Assembly: GCF_022647665.1 (NCBI RefSeq)
Contig: NZ_CP071872.1
Span: forward strand, 7,378,001-7,442,000
From: Streptomyces formicae
GTDB taxonomy: Bacteria > Actinomycetota > Actinomycetes > Streptomycetales > Streptomycetaceae
Direction of reading: 5' to 3'
DNA length: 64,000 nucleotides
Positions 1 to 8,413 of the stretch are shown here, one piece after another. Each line of letters starts with the position of its first letter. The first letter of the stretch is position 1. A program made the translations under genes and the position numbers. The notes beneath the pieces are model-generated. The model searched no databases, was not told the origin of the DNA, and worked only from the letters and a program-made list of their open reading frames with translations.

Positions 1-2
1 GA

Positions 3-761
3 GTCTATGAAGGCACCGACACCTCCTTGGAGGATGCGGCAAAAAAATACCTGGATGCCCAGTTGGAGCTGGCCGGACTGGCCGAGAACGGGACCCACCG
101 CGTTAACCGCCTGCTCGACGTCGGGTGCGGATGGGGTGGGGTGATGAAATACCTTGCCGAGCGGTTTCCGACGTGCAGGCGCCTGGACGGAATCAACGTC
201 AGCACGCAACAACTGGGGCATGCAAAGCGACTCCTGGTCGAAGCGGGACTGGAAAGCCGAGGATACTTGTTCCTGTGCAACGCTCAGGACATCCCGCTCT
301 TACCGGAGCCCGAGCAAGGCTACGATCTCGCTATTGCTCGCGGCTCCATCGAGCACTTCACACGTGAAGTGCTCGACAGGACCATCGCCGGACTGGGGCA
401 ACGTGTCACAAGAGGCGGAACAGTAATTATTGCCGCAGCGCTTTACAACGACCTCGACACCTACAAGTCCGCCCTCGATGACACAGTGGATAGATTGGGC
501 TGTAAATATCGCAAGTCTCCAGAGCAAGTTACTGGCCTGCTACGTCACTATGACTTCACCGTCACCGACATCCGCGTACTGCCGAATGACGATGACGCCA
601 TACGATGGTTCACCGAAGTGCAACGCAACATCGACGCGCATTTCCCTGGGTCCATACCCCTGCAAGCGCTCAGGGAGTACCAGGAAACGGCCTCCAATAT
701 GGTGGCCGCAGTCCGCAGCGGACAGGTATCCACATACAGCATCATCGCCAAGCGGAACTGA
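3..761 (+). CDS. SAM-dependent class I methyltransferase, 5' end outside window
   Basis: The frame is open from base 3, so the start lies upstream; 252 residues are visible. A TTG at 27 could start a shorter protein, but the residues before it (YEGTDTSLEDA) read as natural protein. The glycine-rich SAM loop LLDVGCGWGG is near residues 37-46, followed by an acidic strand end (DGINVS) and a post-motif region with GSIEHF, as in SmtA/cyclopropane/geranyl-diphosphate-methyltransferase-like enzymes. A TTA leucine codon at 300-302 suggests bldA-dependent translation, typical of secondary metabolism genes. The next gene, starting 17 bp downstream, looks like a terpene synthase relative; pairing with a methyltransferase is known for 2-methylisoborneol biosynthesis, so methylation of a prenyl diphosphate is a plausible but unproven role. 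Composition is visibly less GC-rich than in the following genes. Confidence 0.75.
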   Translation, partial: VYEGTDTSLEDAAKKYLDAQLELAGLAENGTHRVNRLLDVGCGWGGVMKYLAERFPTCRRLDGINVSTQQLGHAKRLLVEAGLESRGYLFLCNAQDIPLLPEPEQGYDLAIARGSIEHFTREVLDRTIAGLGQRVTRGGTVIIAAALYNDLDTYKSALDDTVDRLGCKYRKSPEQVTGLLRHYDFTVTDIRVLPNDDDAIRWFTEVQRNIDAHFPGSIPLQALREYQETASNMVAAVRSGQVSTYSIIAKRN

Positions 762-778
762 TTCAGGATGTGGTGGGC

Positions 779-1765
779 ATGGTTCATCAGCCGGGTAACC
801 CGACGAGCTGGCCTTCAGTAGGTTCTTCTTGGGATGATTTGCTGGGGCCGGACAGAAGGCTCTGCGCACAGCGGCGACGCAGAGAGCAGTTATCGCTGGC
901 CATCGATGAGTCGAACCCGTCCGCCCCAGCTCAGTGGTGGGTTAATGAGGCGGTCGACAAGGAAGCTGTCGAAGTCGGCTGCCTGATGCTGGATACGATA
1001 GCGCCAACGGGCCCGTCTGATCGAGATCGAACAGCATTGGCTGCCCTCGCAGCTCTTACTGCCATCAACGACTCATACGCCTCCTGCGAACAGTATGACG
1101 ACATCTTCAAGAAGTCCCTCTTCGGTCGCACAATCGGCGCCTGGCTTTCGGCAGCCTCCTCCGGTGCAACGGACCGGGAGCGTCAGTGCATGGAGAATGC
1201 CTTACGAGTCCAATACCGGACCCTTACTCAACAACGCTCGGAGCAGGGCACCGCGGAATCAAAGAGACAGGTGGACGAGAACCATCGCAATTACCGTGAA
1301 TATTTGCGCTGGCGGGACTCGGAAGGGTGCTTCTACGGGGTCATGCTGTTCTGCGCCATCGCTGCCGGAATTGAAATTCACGAAATTCCCGACACCCGAG
1401 TGTCAGAGGCCCTTGAGGCAGGAATCGTTGCATTCGACGTGCACAGCATGGTTCGACACCGCTCAGAGGATGAAACGGGAGACATCCTTCGATACCTGAA
1501 GGGTACGCATCGCGAGCAGGTGGATGCGGCGCTGGAGTTGATCCGAGAGCTGCACTTGGATCTCATTCACGCACAGGACATCGGTGACCGCGAGAAAGAA
1601 TTTCTACTCCGTTATGTGACGGGGGGAACGTTGCTGGCATACATGCCCATGCGATGGTCCCGTACAACGTCCCTACATCTGGCACCCGTTGAATGGAACG
1701 GTGCCGAGTGGACTCATGTGACCAGCGAGCTCTCACACGCAGTCCGCTACAGTGACCTCCTCTGA
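779..1765 (+). CDS. Terpene-synthase-like protein with degenerate metal-binding motifs
   Basis: 328 residues from ATG 779 (GTG 770 is an alternative), 17 bp after the methyltransferase, with AGGA at 765-768. The all-helical pattern resembles class I bacterial terpene synthases: the putative Asp-rich helix reads INDSYASCE (residues 96-104) with YDDIF just after. About 120 residues later the region where ND(L/I)xSxx(K/R)E is expected reads FDVHSMVRH (219-227), keeping Asp, Ser and Arg but replacing the first Asn by Phe and the last Glu by His. The downstream stretch ILRYLKG...VDAALELIREL also matches the family layout. The protein may be catalytically altered, use another metal site, or be a non-cyclising relative. 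TTA codons at 890-892 and 1202-1204 point to bldA control. Family assignment is by eye and moderate. Confidence 0.55.
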   Translation: MVHQPGNPTSWPSVGSSWDDLLGPDRRLCAQRRRREQLSLAIDESNPSAPAQWWVNEAVDKEAVEVGCLMLDTIAPTGPSDRDRTALAALAALTAINDSYASCEQYDDIFKKSLFGRTIGAWLSAASSGATDRERQCMENALRVQYRTLTQQRSEQGTAESKRQVDENHRNYREYLRWRDSEGCFYGVMLFCAIAAGIEIHEIPDTRVSEALEAGIVAFDVHSMVRHRSEDETGDILRYLKGTHREQVDAALELIRELHLDLIHAQDIGDREKEFLLRYVTGGTLLAYMPMRWSRTTSLHLAPVEWNGAEWTHVTSELSHAVRYSDLL

Positions 1766-1867
1766 AACCGACCGGCGGGGAATTCGACGTCAGGTCTCAA
1801 AGGCGATCCACGCGCTAAGAAAGATGGCGCGCCCGACGCGGGTAGGACGCCGCACCAGGCGCCCTAA

Positions 1868-1900
1868 GGCCCGGTGAGCGTGGAGGACGCTCACCGGGCC
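1868..1900. terminator. Perfect 13-bp hairpin between convergent genes
   Basis: Arms 1868-1880 and 1888-1900 pair without mismatch around a 7-base loop. It lies between the convergent terpene-synthase-like gene and the ABC permease and can serve both strands. Confidence 0.8.
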
Positions 1901-1940
1901 GGGCCGCCATCCTACGGAACGACTCCGCAGGGCCGGGCGA

Positions 1941-4517
1941 CTACTCCGTGGCGATCGCGTTCAGGACGTTCATCCGTCCTGCCCGGAAGGCCGGGACCAG
2001 CGCCGCGAACAGCCCGACGAAGGCCGATCCGACGAACACCGTCAGAATCGTCGGCCACGGGATCTCCAGCACCCCGAGGCCCTCCAGGGCGAGCAGCTTC
2101 TGGGCCGCCGTGCCCCAGCCCATGCCCAGGCCGAGGCCGAGGAGGGCGCCGAAGAGGGCGATGACCACGGACTCCAGGCGGATCATGCGGCGCAGTTGGC
2201 GGCGGGAGAGGCCGATGGCGCGCATGAGGCCGATCTCCCTGGTCCGCTCGACCACCGACAGGGCCAGGGTGTTCACGACACCCAGCACCGCGACGATGAT
2301 CGCGAGGGCGAGCAGGCCGTAGACGATGTTCAGCAGCTGGCCGACCTGGTCCTGCAGGTCCTTCTTGAAGTCGGTCTGGTTCTGCACCTCGTACTGCGGA
2401 TAGGGGGCGAGCGCGGTCTTGAGGGCCTCGTACGCCTCCGTCTCCTTGCCCTCCTCCGCCTTCGCGAACATGATCAGGTTCTTCGGCATCCGCTCGGCGG
2501 GCAGGTACTGCTCGGCGGTCGTGATGTTCGTGTACTTCGCGCCTTTGTCGATGCTGCCGTCGTCGGAGGTGATCGCCGCGACCTTCAGCTTCGCCGTGTC
2601 ACCGCCCTTGAAGGCGACGGTGATCGTGTCGCCGACCTTCACCCCGTGCTCGGTGGCGTAGGTCTCGCCGACGGACATGGCGTCCTTGCCGTACGCCGCC
2701 GAGAGCTCGCCCGCGACGGTCTCGCGCCGCAGGTCCTGCGCGTACGTCGGGTCGGCGGCGGCGATGAAGGCGTCCTTCTCGGTCTTGCCGTCCGGGGAGG
2801 TGAGCGTCGCCTCGATGCCCTTGTACTCGGTGACGTGGGCGATGTCCGGTGTCTTCTCCATGGCCTGCTGCGCCTGCGGCATGATCGGCTGGCCGTTGGA
2901 CGCGTTGACGATGAAGTCGGCTCCGACGGACTTGTCGAGCTCCTCCGTCGCCGAGGCGACCATGGACGAGCCGACGACCGACAGGCAGGCCACCAGCGCG
3001 AGGCCGATCATCAGGGCCGCGCCCGTGGCGCCGGTGCGGCGCGGGTTGCGCAGCGCGTTGCGCTCGGCCATCCGCCCGACCGGGCCGAACACCCGCAGCA
3101 CGACGGCGCCGATGACGCGGACCACTCCGCCCGCGAGCAGCGGGCCGATGACGATGAAGCCGATGAGGCTGAGGACGACGCCGAGCCCGAGCCACATCGA
3201 GCCCTCGGTGGCCTTGTCGGCCTGCGCCGCGGCCCACAGCCCGGCGGCGCCGGCGCCGGTGAGGACCAGGCCGATGATGCCCCGTACGAGACCGGCCCTG
3301 CCGTCCGCCGGCGTACCGGCGTCGCGCAGCGCGGCCATCGGGGAGACCTTGCCGGCCCGGCGGGCCGGGATGTACGCGGCGAGGACGGTGACGACGATGC
3401 CGAGGGTGAGGCCGACGGCCGGGGTCGTCCACTTCACGGTCAGATCGTCCGTGGAGAGGTTCATGCCCATGGAGGACATGAGCTCCATCAGCCCGATGGC
3501 GAGGCCGACACCGGCGGCGACACCGGCGATCGAGCCGATGACGCCGAGCAGCAGCGCCTCGACCAGGACCGAGCGGTTGACCTGCCTGCGGCTCGATCCG
3601 ATGGCCCGCATCAGACCGATCTCGCGGGTGCGCTGGGCGACCAGCATCGAGAAGGTGTTGACGATGAGGAAGATGCCGACGAGGACGGCGATCCCGGCGA
3701 AGCCGAGCATCGCGTACTTCATGACGTCGAGGAAGCCGCTGACATCCTCGCGGCCGGCGTCGGCCGCTTCCTGCTGGGTCTGGAACTTGTACGGTCCCGC
3801 GGCGGCCCCCGCCACGTTCTTCTTCAGCTGCTCGTGGCTGACGCCGCTCTCGGCGGTGACGGCGATGTGGGTGAACCGGCCGGTCTTGCCGAGGAGTTCG
3901 CGCTGGGCCGTGGCGGTGTCGAAGTAGACGACCGCCGCGCCCGGGTTGGTGACCTTGAAGGAGGCGATGCCGGAGATCTTCGCGGTGAAGTCGCCGGTGA
4001 CGGCGATGGTGCGCAGCTCGTCGCCGAGCTTCAGCCCGTGCTTCTCGGCGGTGTCGGCGTCGACCATCACGTCGGTGGGGCCGCGCGGGGCGTGGCCGGC
4101 GGTGATCTCCATCGTCCGCAGGTCGCCCTGCGTCCAGTTGCCGGCGATCGTCGGTGCGCCGTTGCTGGACCCCATGTTCTTGTTGTCGGCGTCGACGACG
4201 GTCACGCTCATGGAGACGACGCCGCCCTCGGCGGACTTCACGCCGTCCGCCTTCTCCACCGTCGCGACGAGCGAGGCGGGCAGCGACTCGGGCCGGCCCG
4301 TCTGCGGCATCTCGTCGTCGGTCGCGGCGTCCTTGGGGCTGACCGTGACATCGGCGGCGGTCGCCGCGAAGAGCTTGTCGAAGGTGGTGTTCATGGTGTC
4401 GGTGAAGACGAGCGTGCCGGACACGAACGCCACCGACAGCAGGACGGCGATGGCGGAGAGCGCCATGCGTCCCTTGTGGGCGAAGAAGTTGCGCAGGGAG
4501 GTCTTGAGGATGGTCAC
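1941..4517 (-). CDS. FtsX/MacB-type ABC transporter permease
   Basis: 858 residues from a GTG whose G-TGA overlaps the stop of the ATPase gene, so the two are translationally coupled. The N-terminus has an Arg/Lys-rich segment and one TM helix (ILKTSLRNFFAHKGR then a hydrophobic stretch), then a MacB-like extracytoplasmic domain (about 50-230). Next comes an FtsX core with the TREIGLMRAIGSSRRQ coupling helix, a second cluster of TM helices, a second extracytoplasmic domain and a C-terminal FtsX core with the repeat TREIGLMRAIGLSRRQ. This duplicated layout is usual for actinobacterial lipoprotein/peptide/antibiotic exporters. The substrate cannot be inferred. A hairpin at 1868-1900 ends the unit. 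Confidence 0.93.
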   Translation of the reverse strand: MTILKTSLRNFFAHKGRMALSAIAVLLSVAFVSGTLVFTDTMNTTFDKLFAATAADVTVSPKDAATDDEMPQTGRPESLPASLVATVEKADGVKSAEGGVVSMSVTVVDADNKNMGSSNGAPTIAGNWTQGDLRTMEITAGHAPRGPTDVMVDADTAEKHGLKLGDELRTIAVTGDFTAKISGIASFKVTNPGAAVVYFDTATAQRELLGKTGRFTHIAVTAESGVSHEQLKKNVAGAAAGPYKFQTQQEAADAGREDVSGFLDVMKYAMLGFAGIAVLVGIFLIVNTFSMLVAQRTREIGLMRAIGSSRRQVNRSVLVEALLLGVIGSIAGVAAGVGLAIGLMELMSSMGMNLSTDDLTVKWTTPAVGLTLGIVVTVLAAYIPARRAGKVSPMAALRDAGTPADGRAGLVRGIIGLVLTGAGAAGLWAAAQADKATEGSMWLGLGVVLSLIGFIVIGPLLAGGVVRVIGAVVLRVFGPVGRMAERNALRNPRRTGATGAALMIGLALVACLSVVGSSMVASATEELDKSVGADFIVNASNGQPIMPQAQQAMEKTPDIAHVTEYKGIEATLTSPDGKTEKDAFIAAADPTYAQDLRRETVAGELSAAYGKDAMSVGETYATEHGVKVGDTITVAFKGGDTAKLKVAAITSDDGSIDKGAKYTNITTAEQYLPAERMPKNLIMFAKAEEGKETEAYEALKTALAPYPQYEVQNQTDFKKDLQDQVGQLLNIVYGLLALAIIVAVLGVVNTLALSVVERTREIGLMRAIGLSRRQLRRMIRLESVVIALFGALLGLGLGMGWGTAAQKLLALEGLGVLEIPWPTILTVFVGSAFVGLFAALVPAFRAGRMNVLNAIATE

Positions 4518-5353
4518 GACGTCCGTCCCCGGGCGTCGAAGTCCTTCATCCGGTCGAGGACCTGCTCGGCGGTGGGGTTGAGCATCTCGTCGACGATGCG
4601 GCCGTCGGCGAGGTAGAGCACGCGGTCCGCGTACGAGGCGGCGACCGGGTCGTGGGTGACCATCACGATGGTCTGGCCGAGCTCGTCGACGGAGCGGCGC
4701 AGGAAGCCCAGCACTTCGGCGCCGGCCCGCGAGTCCAGGTTTCCGGTCGGCTCGTCCCCGAAGATGATCTCGGGGCGGGCCGCCAGGGCGCGGGCCACGG
4801 CGACGCGCTGCTGCTGACCGCCGGAGAGCTGGGCGGGCCGGTGCTTGAGCCGGTCGGCGAGGCCCACGGTCTCCACGACGCGGTTGAGCCACGCGGCGTC
4901 CGGCTTGCGGCCCGCGATGTCCATCGGCAGCGTGATGTTCTCGATGGCGTTGAGCGTCGGCAGCAGGTTGAACGCCTGGAAGATGAAGCCGATCCGGTCC
5001 CGGCGCAGCTGGGTGAGCTTCTTGTCCTTGAGCCGGGTGATCTCGGTGTCGTCGACGTGGATCTCGCCCGAGGTGACGGTGTCGAGCCCGGCGAGGCAGT
5101 GCATCAGCGTGGACTTGCCGGAGCCCGAGGGGCCCATGATCGCGGTGAACTGCCCGCGCATGATGTCCACATCGACGTGGTCGAGCGCGACGACCCGCGT
5201 CTCGCCGGTGCCGTACGCCTTGACGACCTGTCGCGCTCGCGCGGCGACGGCCGTACTCCCGCCCGCCACCCGACCACCGCCCCTCACCGAGGCGCTACGC
5301 GCCGCACCTTCTGAGTCGCCCCCGTGCGCGGGAATGGTCACAGCCGTTGTCAC
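4514..5353 (-). CDS. ABC transporter ATP-binding protein (LolD/MacB family)
   Basis: 279 residues. GTG 5353 is chosen because AGGAG lies 8 bases upstream; an open frame extends further 5' but has no comparable site. Walker A GPSGSGKST is at residues 74-82, the Q-loop reads FIFQAFNLLP, the signature is LSGGQQQR, Walker B is IIFGDEPTGNLD and the switch is VTHD. The QAFNLLP and TGNLDS context is typical of the LolD/MacB group that energises FtsX permeases. The first ~40 residues are a low-complexity extension. It shares an operon with the permease at 1941-4517, overlapping it by 3 bases. Confidence 0.95.
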   Translation of the reverse strand: MTTAVTIPAHGGDSEGAARSASVRGGGRVAGGSTAVAARARQVVKAYGTGETRVVALDHVDVDIMRGQFTAIMGPSGSGKSTLMHCLAGLDTVTSGEIHVDDTEITRLKDKKLTQLRRDRIGFIFQAFNLLPTLNAIENITLPMDIAGRKPDAAWLNRVVETVGLADRLKHRPAQLSGGQQQRVAVARALAARPEIIFGDEPTGNLDSRAGAEVLGFLRRSVDELGQTIVMVTHDPVAASYADRVLYLADGRIVDEMLNPTAEQVLDRMKDFDARGRTS

Positions 5354-5711
5354 GGTATGTCTCCTATGTCGGTGAACGGGGCGTGGTACGCCGCCGCGTG
5401 CGTGTCGAGTGTCGTGGGAAGCGGGACCCTGGCGCGATGGTGCTCGGCGCAGTCTTCGAGCGGGGGTTTTCCCCACCCACCCGAGCGTCCGGCGCCGTGC
5501 GGAACCGCCGTAGGAACAACGTAAGGAACGGGCCTGCCCCTTCTCGTCCTCCAGCGGGACGAACGGTCCCTGGGCGGAAGTAGGGAGGCACCCCTAGGGG
5601 TCTCCGCCTCCGGACCGAGGCCGTACCCGTAGACGCTGCCCCCTCCCGCTGCGTGAGGGGCAAGTGAGATGGTGGATCCGGCCGAAATACGTGCATGGGG
5701 AAGGGACCTTG
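5354..5711. other. Divergent intergenic region between ABC exporter and MFS pump
   Basis: About 360 bases with no credible gene. It must carry promoters for both divergent units, but I see no convincing -35/-10 pair. A short imperfect inverted repeat at about 5585-5612 (GGAGGCACCCC...GGGGTCTCC) is the only notable structure. Confidence 0.5.
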
Positions 5712-7367
5712 ATGTCCGGGGGCGGTACGGGAACGGGCGGCGACCGTACGGGCGTGGGCGGGACCGGCGGAGCCGGGACGGGCGGCAACGACGAGCCCCG
5801 CGGCGCGGAGACGGACGGCGGACGCGGCGTCGGGGCCGGGGCCAGCGCCGGGGCCGGGGGCGTGGTCGGGGCCGGCGCTGGGGGCGCCCGCGCCAAGACC
5901 TCCGCCCGCGACACCGTCCGCCGCGGCCCCGTCGTCGCCGCGCTGATGCTCGGCATGGCGCTCGCCGCGCTCGACGGCACGATCGTCTCGACCGCGGTCC
6001 CGCAGATCGTCGGCGACCTCGGCGGCTTCTCCGCCTTCTCCTGGCTCTTCTCCGGCTATCTGCTCGCCGTGACCGTCACCCTGCCCGTCTACGGCAAGCT
6101 CTCCGACACCTTCGGCCGCAAGCCCGTCCTGATCGCGGGCATCGTCCTCTTCCTCCTCGGCTCCGCGCTCTGCGCGGGCGCCTGGAGCATGGGCTCGCTC
6201 ATCGCCTTCCGCATCGTCCAGGGCCTGGGCGGCGGAGCGCTCCAGGGCACGATCCAGACGATCGCCGCCGACCTCTACCCGCTCGACGAGCGCCCCAAGA
6301 TCGTGTCGAAGATCTCCACCGTGTGGGCGGTGTCGGCGGTCGCGGGCCCGGCGGTGGGCGGGCTGCTCACCGCGTACGCCGACTGGCGCTGGATCTTCCT
6401 CATCAATCTGCCGGTCGGCGCGGTCGCACTGTGGCTGATCGCCCGCCACCTCGTCGAACCGCTGCGGGAACGGGACCGGCGCCCCCGGATCGACTGGCCC
6501 GGCGCGCTCGCCGTCTTCCTCACCGGCACGCTCCTGCTCACCGCGCTCGTCCAGGGCGGGGTGGCCTGGCCCTGGCTCTCGCCGCCCTCGCTCGGGCTGT
6601 TCGCCGCCACCGCGGCCGGCGCCGCCGCGACCGTACTGATCGAACGCCGGGCGGCGGAGCCGATCATCCCCGGCTGGGTCTGGCGCCGCCGGACCATCGC
6701 GGCGGTCAACCTGGCCCTGGGCGCGCTCGGCCTGCTGATGATCGCGCCGACCGTCTTCCTGCCCACGTACGCCCAGTCGGTCCTCGGACTCGGCCCGATC
6801 GCCGCCGGGTTCGTGCTGTCCGCGATGACCCTGAGCTGGCCGGTCAGCGCGGCGTGGTCGAACCGCGTCTACACCCGCATCGGCTTCCGCAACACCGCGA
6901 TCATCGGCATCGGCACGGGAATGCTCGTCCTGCTGTCGTTCCCGCTCCTCCTCCCCTATCCGGGCGAGGCCTGGCAGCCCGCGCTCGTCATGCTGCTCCT
7001 CGGCGCGGCACTCGGCATCTTCCAACTGCCGCTGATCGTCGGCGTCCAGTCGACCGTCCCCTGGGCCGAGCGCGGCACGACGACCGCGTCCGTACTCTTC
7101 TGCCGCCAGGTCGGCCAGAGCCTCGGCGCGGCACTCTTCGGCGCCCTCGCCAACGCCGTCCTGGCGTCCCGCCTCGGCGGCTCGGGCGACCTGGACTCCG
7201 TCGCCCGCACCCTGGCGGACGGCACCTCGCAGGACCATCTGCGACGCGCGGTCGCCGCGGCGGTGGACTACGTGTACTTCGGGGCGGCGGGAGCGGCGGC
7301 GCTGGCGCTGCTGGTGCTGGTGTTCCTGGCCCCGCGCAGGTTCCCGGTGCTCGGAGAGCGCGACTGA
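5712..7367 (+). CDS. MFS transporter, DHA2 (EmrB/QacA) 14-TM drug efflux family
   Basis: 551 residues from ATG 5712, preceded by GGGAAGGGA; an upstream in-frame ATG at 5664 lacks a good site. After a Gly-rich cytosolic tail of ~70 residues comes TM1 with the family signature LDGTIVSTAVPQIVGDL, then motif A GKLSDTFGRKP between TM2 and TM3 and the motif C-like region AVAGPAVGG in TM5. Fourteen hydrophobic segments can be counted. The family exports hydrophobic drugs or dyes by proton antiport. No TetR or MarR gene adjoins it, so regulation is unknown. It lies divergent to the ABC exporter. Confidence 0.93.
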   Translation: MSGGGTGTGGDRTGVGGTGGAGTGGNDEPRGAETDGGRGVGAGASAGAGGVVGAGAGGARAKTSARDTVRRGPVVAALMLGMALAALDGTIVSTAVPQIVGDLGGFSAFSWLFSGYLLAVTVTLPVYGKLSDTFGRKPVLIAGIVLFLLGSALCAGAWSMGSLIAFRIVQGLGGGALQGTIQTIAADLYPLDERPKIVSKISTVWAVSAVAGPAVGGLLTAYADWRWIFLINLPVGAVALWLIARHLVEPLRERDRRPRIDWPGALAVFLTGTLLLTALVQGGVAWPWLSPPSLGLFAATAAGAAATVLIERRAAEPIIPGWVWRRRTIAAVNLALGALGLLMIAPTVFLPTYAQSVLGLGPIAAGFVLSAMTLSWPVSAAWSNRVYTRIGFRNTAIIGIGTGMLVLLSFPLLLPYPGEAWQPALVMLLLGAALGIFQLPLIVGVQSTVPWAERGTTTASVLFCRQVGQSLGAALFGALANAVLASRLGGSGDLDSVARTLADGTSQDHLRRAVAAAVDYVYFGAAGAAALALLVLVFLAPRRFPVLGERD

Positions 7368-7385
7368 CCCGGCCCGCCGGCGCGG

Positions 7386-7748
7386 TTGCGCGACGCCCAT
7401 GACGACGTGTCGGGCAAACTCGGCGACATGGCCCGCTCCAGCGCGAGCACCTGTCGACCGACGGCGACCACGCCCGCGTCACCACCTTCGATGCATCGAA
7501 CGACCTCTTCAACAGCGGCCTCGACATGGGCGCGGGCCTGCTCGAGGTGCACGACGCCCGGAGCACCGAACTGGCCACGCTCAAGGAAGCCTGCGGGTAC
7601 ATCTCCGGGCTGCCACCGCAGAGGCCGCTCCCCCAGCGCCCGCGTTCCTCTCACTGATCTGCTGCACTCCGCCAAGGTGGTCGCCGACAGCTTCGGCCGC
7701 GAGAACAAGCCGGCCGTCCCTGCCGAGCCTCCCGCCTCCGTGACGTAG
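7386..7748 (+). pseudogene. Frameshifted gene remnant, family not recognised
   Basis: Protein-like sequence continues through this stretch only if the reading frame changes twice. Frame A begins RDAHDDVSGKLGDMAR (7386 on); a second frame then reads REHLSTDGDHARVTTFDASN and LFNSGLDMGAGLLEVHD (about 7442-7655, ending in TGA); the first frame resumes with LTDLLHSAKVVADSFGREN and stops at 7746-7748. Each segment has natural composition, whereas the alternative frames are Ser/Thr/Pro/Arg-rich noise. I read this as the C-terminal part of a decayed gene whose 5' end is gone. I do not recognise the family. A terminator-like hairpin follows. Confidence 0.45.
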
Positions 7749-7756
7749 CACCCGCC

Positions 7757-7785
7757 GGCGGCGGAGGTCCGGAGTCTCCGCCGCC
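7757..7785 (+). terminator. 10-bp GC-rich hairpin after the pseudogene
   Basis: Arms 7757-7766 and 7776-7785 are perfectly complementary with a 9-base loop. It follows the remnant's stop by about 10 bases. Confidence 0.6.
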
Positions 7786-7933
7786 GTGTGTCCCTCAGGG
7801 CCCGTGACCCGACCGTTGCCGAAACGACATACCTTCCAGTCGGTAACCCCCTTACGCCGTAGGTCTACCGACAAGTAACGTACGCGCTCCCCCACGGGTG
7901 AAACCCCTCACCCCCCTGCCCCTGAGCCACACC

Positions 7934-8413
7934 ATGGCGTACGACCGCTACTTCCCCGACCCGCCCGCCCCGGCGGGGCAGTCCTGGCACGCACCACCGG
8001 TGCAGCCGGGCCTCGACCCCGAGCCGTTCGCCGACACCCATGGCGATCTGGGCAGTCTCCGTTCGGGCTACCGCAGGCTGCGGCGCGTGGCGACCTTCAC
8101 CTCGCTCGGCTACTTCGTCGCCTTCCTCCTCCTTTCCGGCTTTGCGCCCGACCTGATGTCCAGTGACATCAGCGGCGGCCTCACCACCGGACTGCTGCTG
8201 GGGCTCCTCACGCTGCCGGTGACCCTGGCCGCCATCGCGCTGTACGAGCGCATCGCGCGCGACCGCGTCGACCCGCTCGCCGCGGCGATCCGGCACGATG
8301 CCGAGCAGGCCGCCGCCGCAGCGGCCGCTCCCCGCCACGGCCGGCAGAACCGCGCCGGAACCGGGGCCGGCACCTCCGGATGGGACTGGCCGACGGGAGG
8401 GGCGCACGCATGA
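7934..8413 (+). CDS. DUF485 family inner-membrane protein
   Basis: 159 residues from ATG 7934; GTG 7898 is an in-frame alternative and neither has a strong ribosome site. A Pro-rich leader is followed by the DUF485 core: LRSGYRRLRRVATFTSLGYF, a first TM helix, a short loop (APDLMSSDISGG), a second TM helix (GLLLGLLTLPVTLAAIALYE) and a charged ER(I/V)ARDRVDPLA tail. DUF485 proteins are usually about 100 residues and are encoded directly before acetate/solute sodium symporters, as here. The stop overlaps the symporter start (ATGA), so they are coupled; it probably acts as an accessory subunit. Confidence 0.88.
   Translation: MAYDRYFPDPPAPAGQSWHAPPVQPGLDPEPFADTHGDLGSLRSGYRRLRRVATFTSLGYFVAFLLLSGFAPDLMSSDISGGLTTGLLLGLLTLPVTLAAIALYERIARDRVDPLAAAIRHDAEQAAAAAAAPRHGRQNRAGTGAGTSGWDWPTGGAHA

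Noticed and set aside
2196..4616. 806-codon open frame antisense to the FtsX permease
   Set aside because: It is the mirror of the real gene caused by extreme third-position GC; composition is Gly/Arg/Asp/Val-rich with no family motifs, while the opposite strand has clear FtsX motifs.
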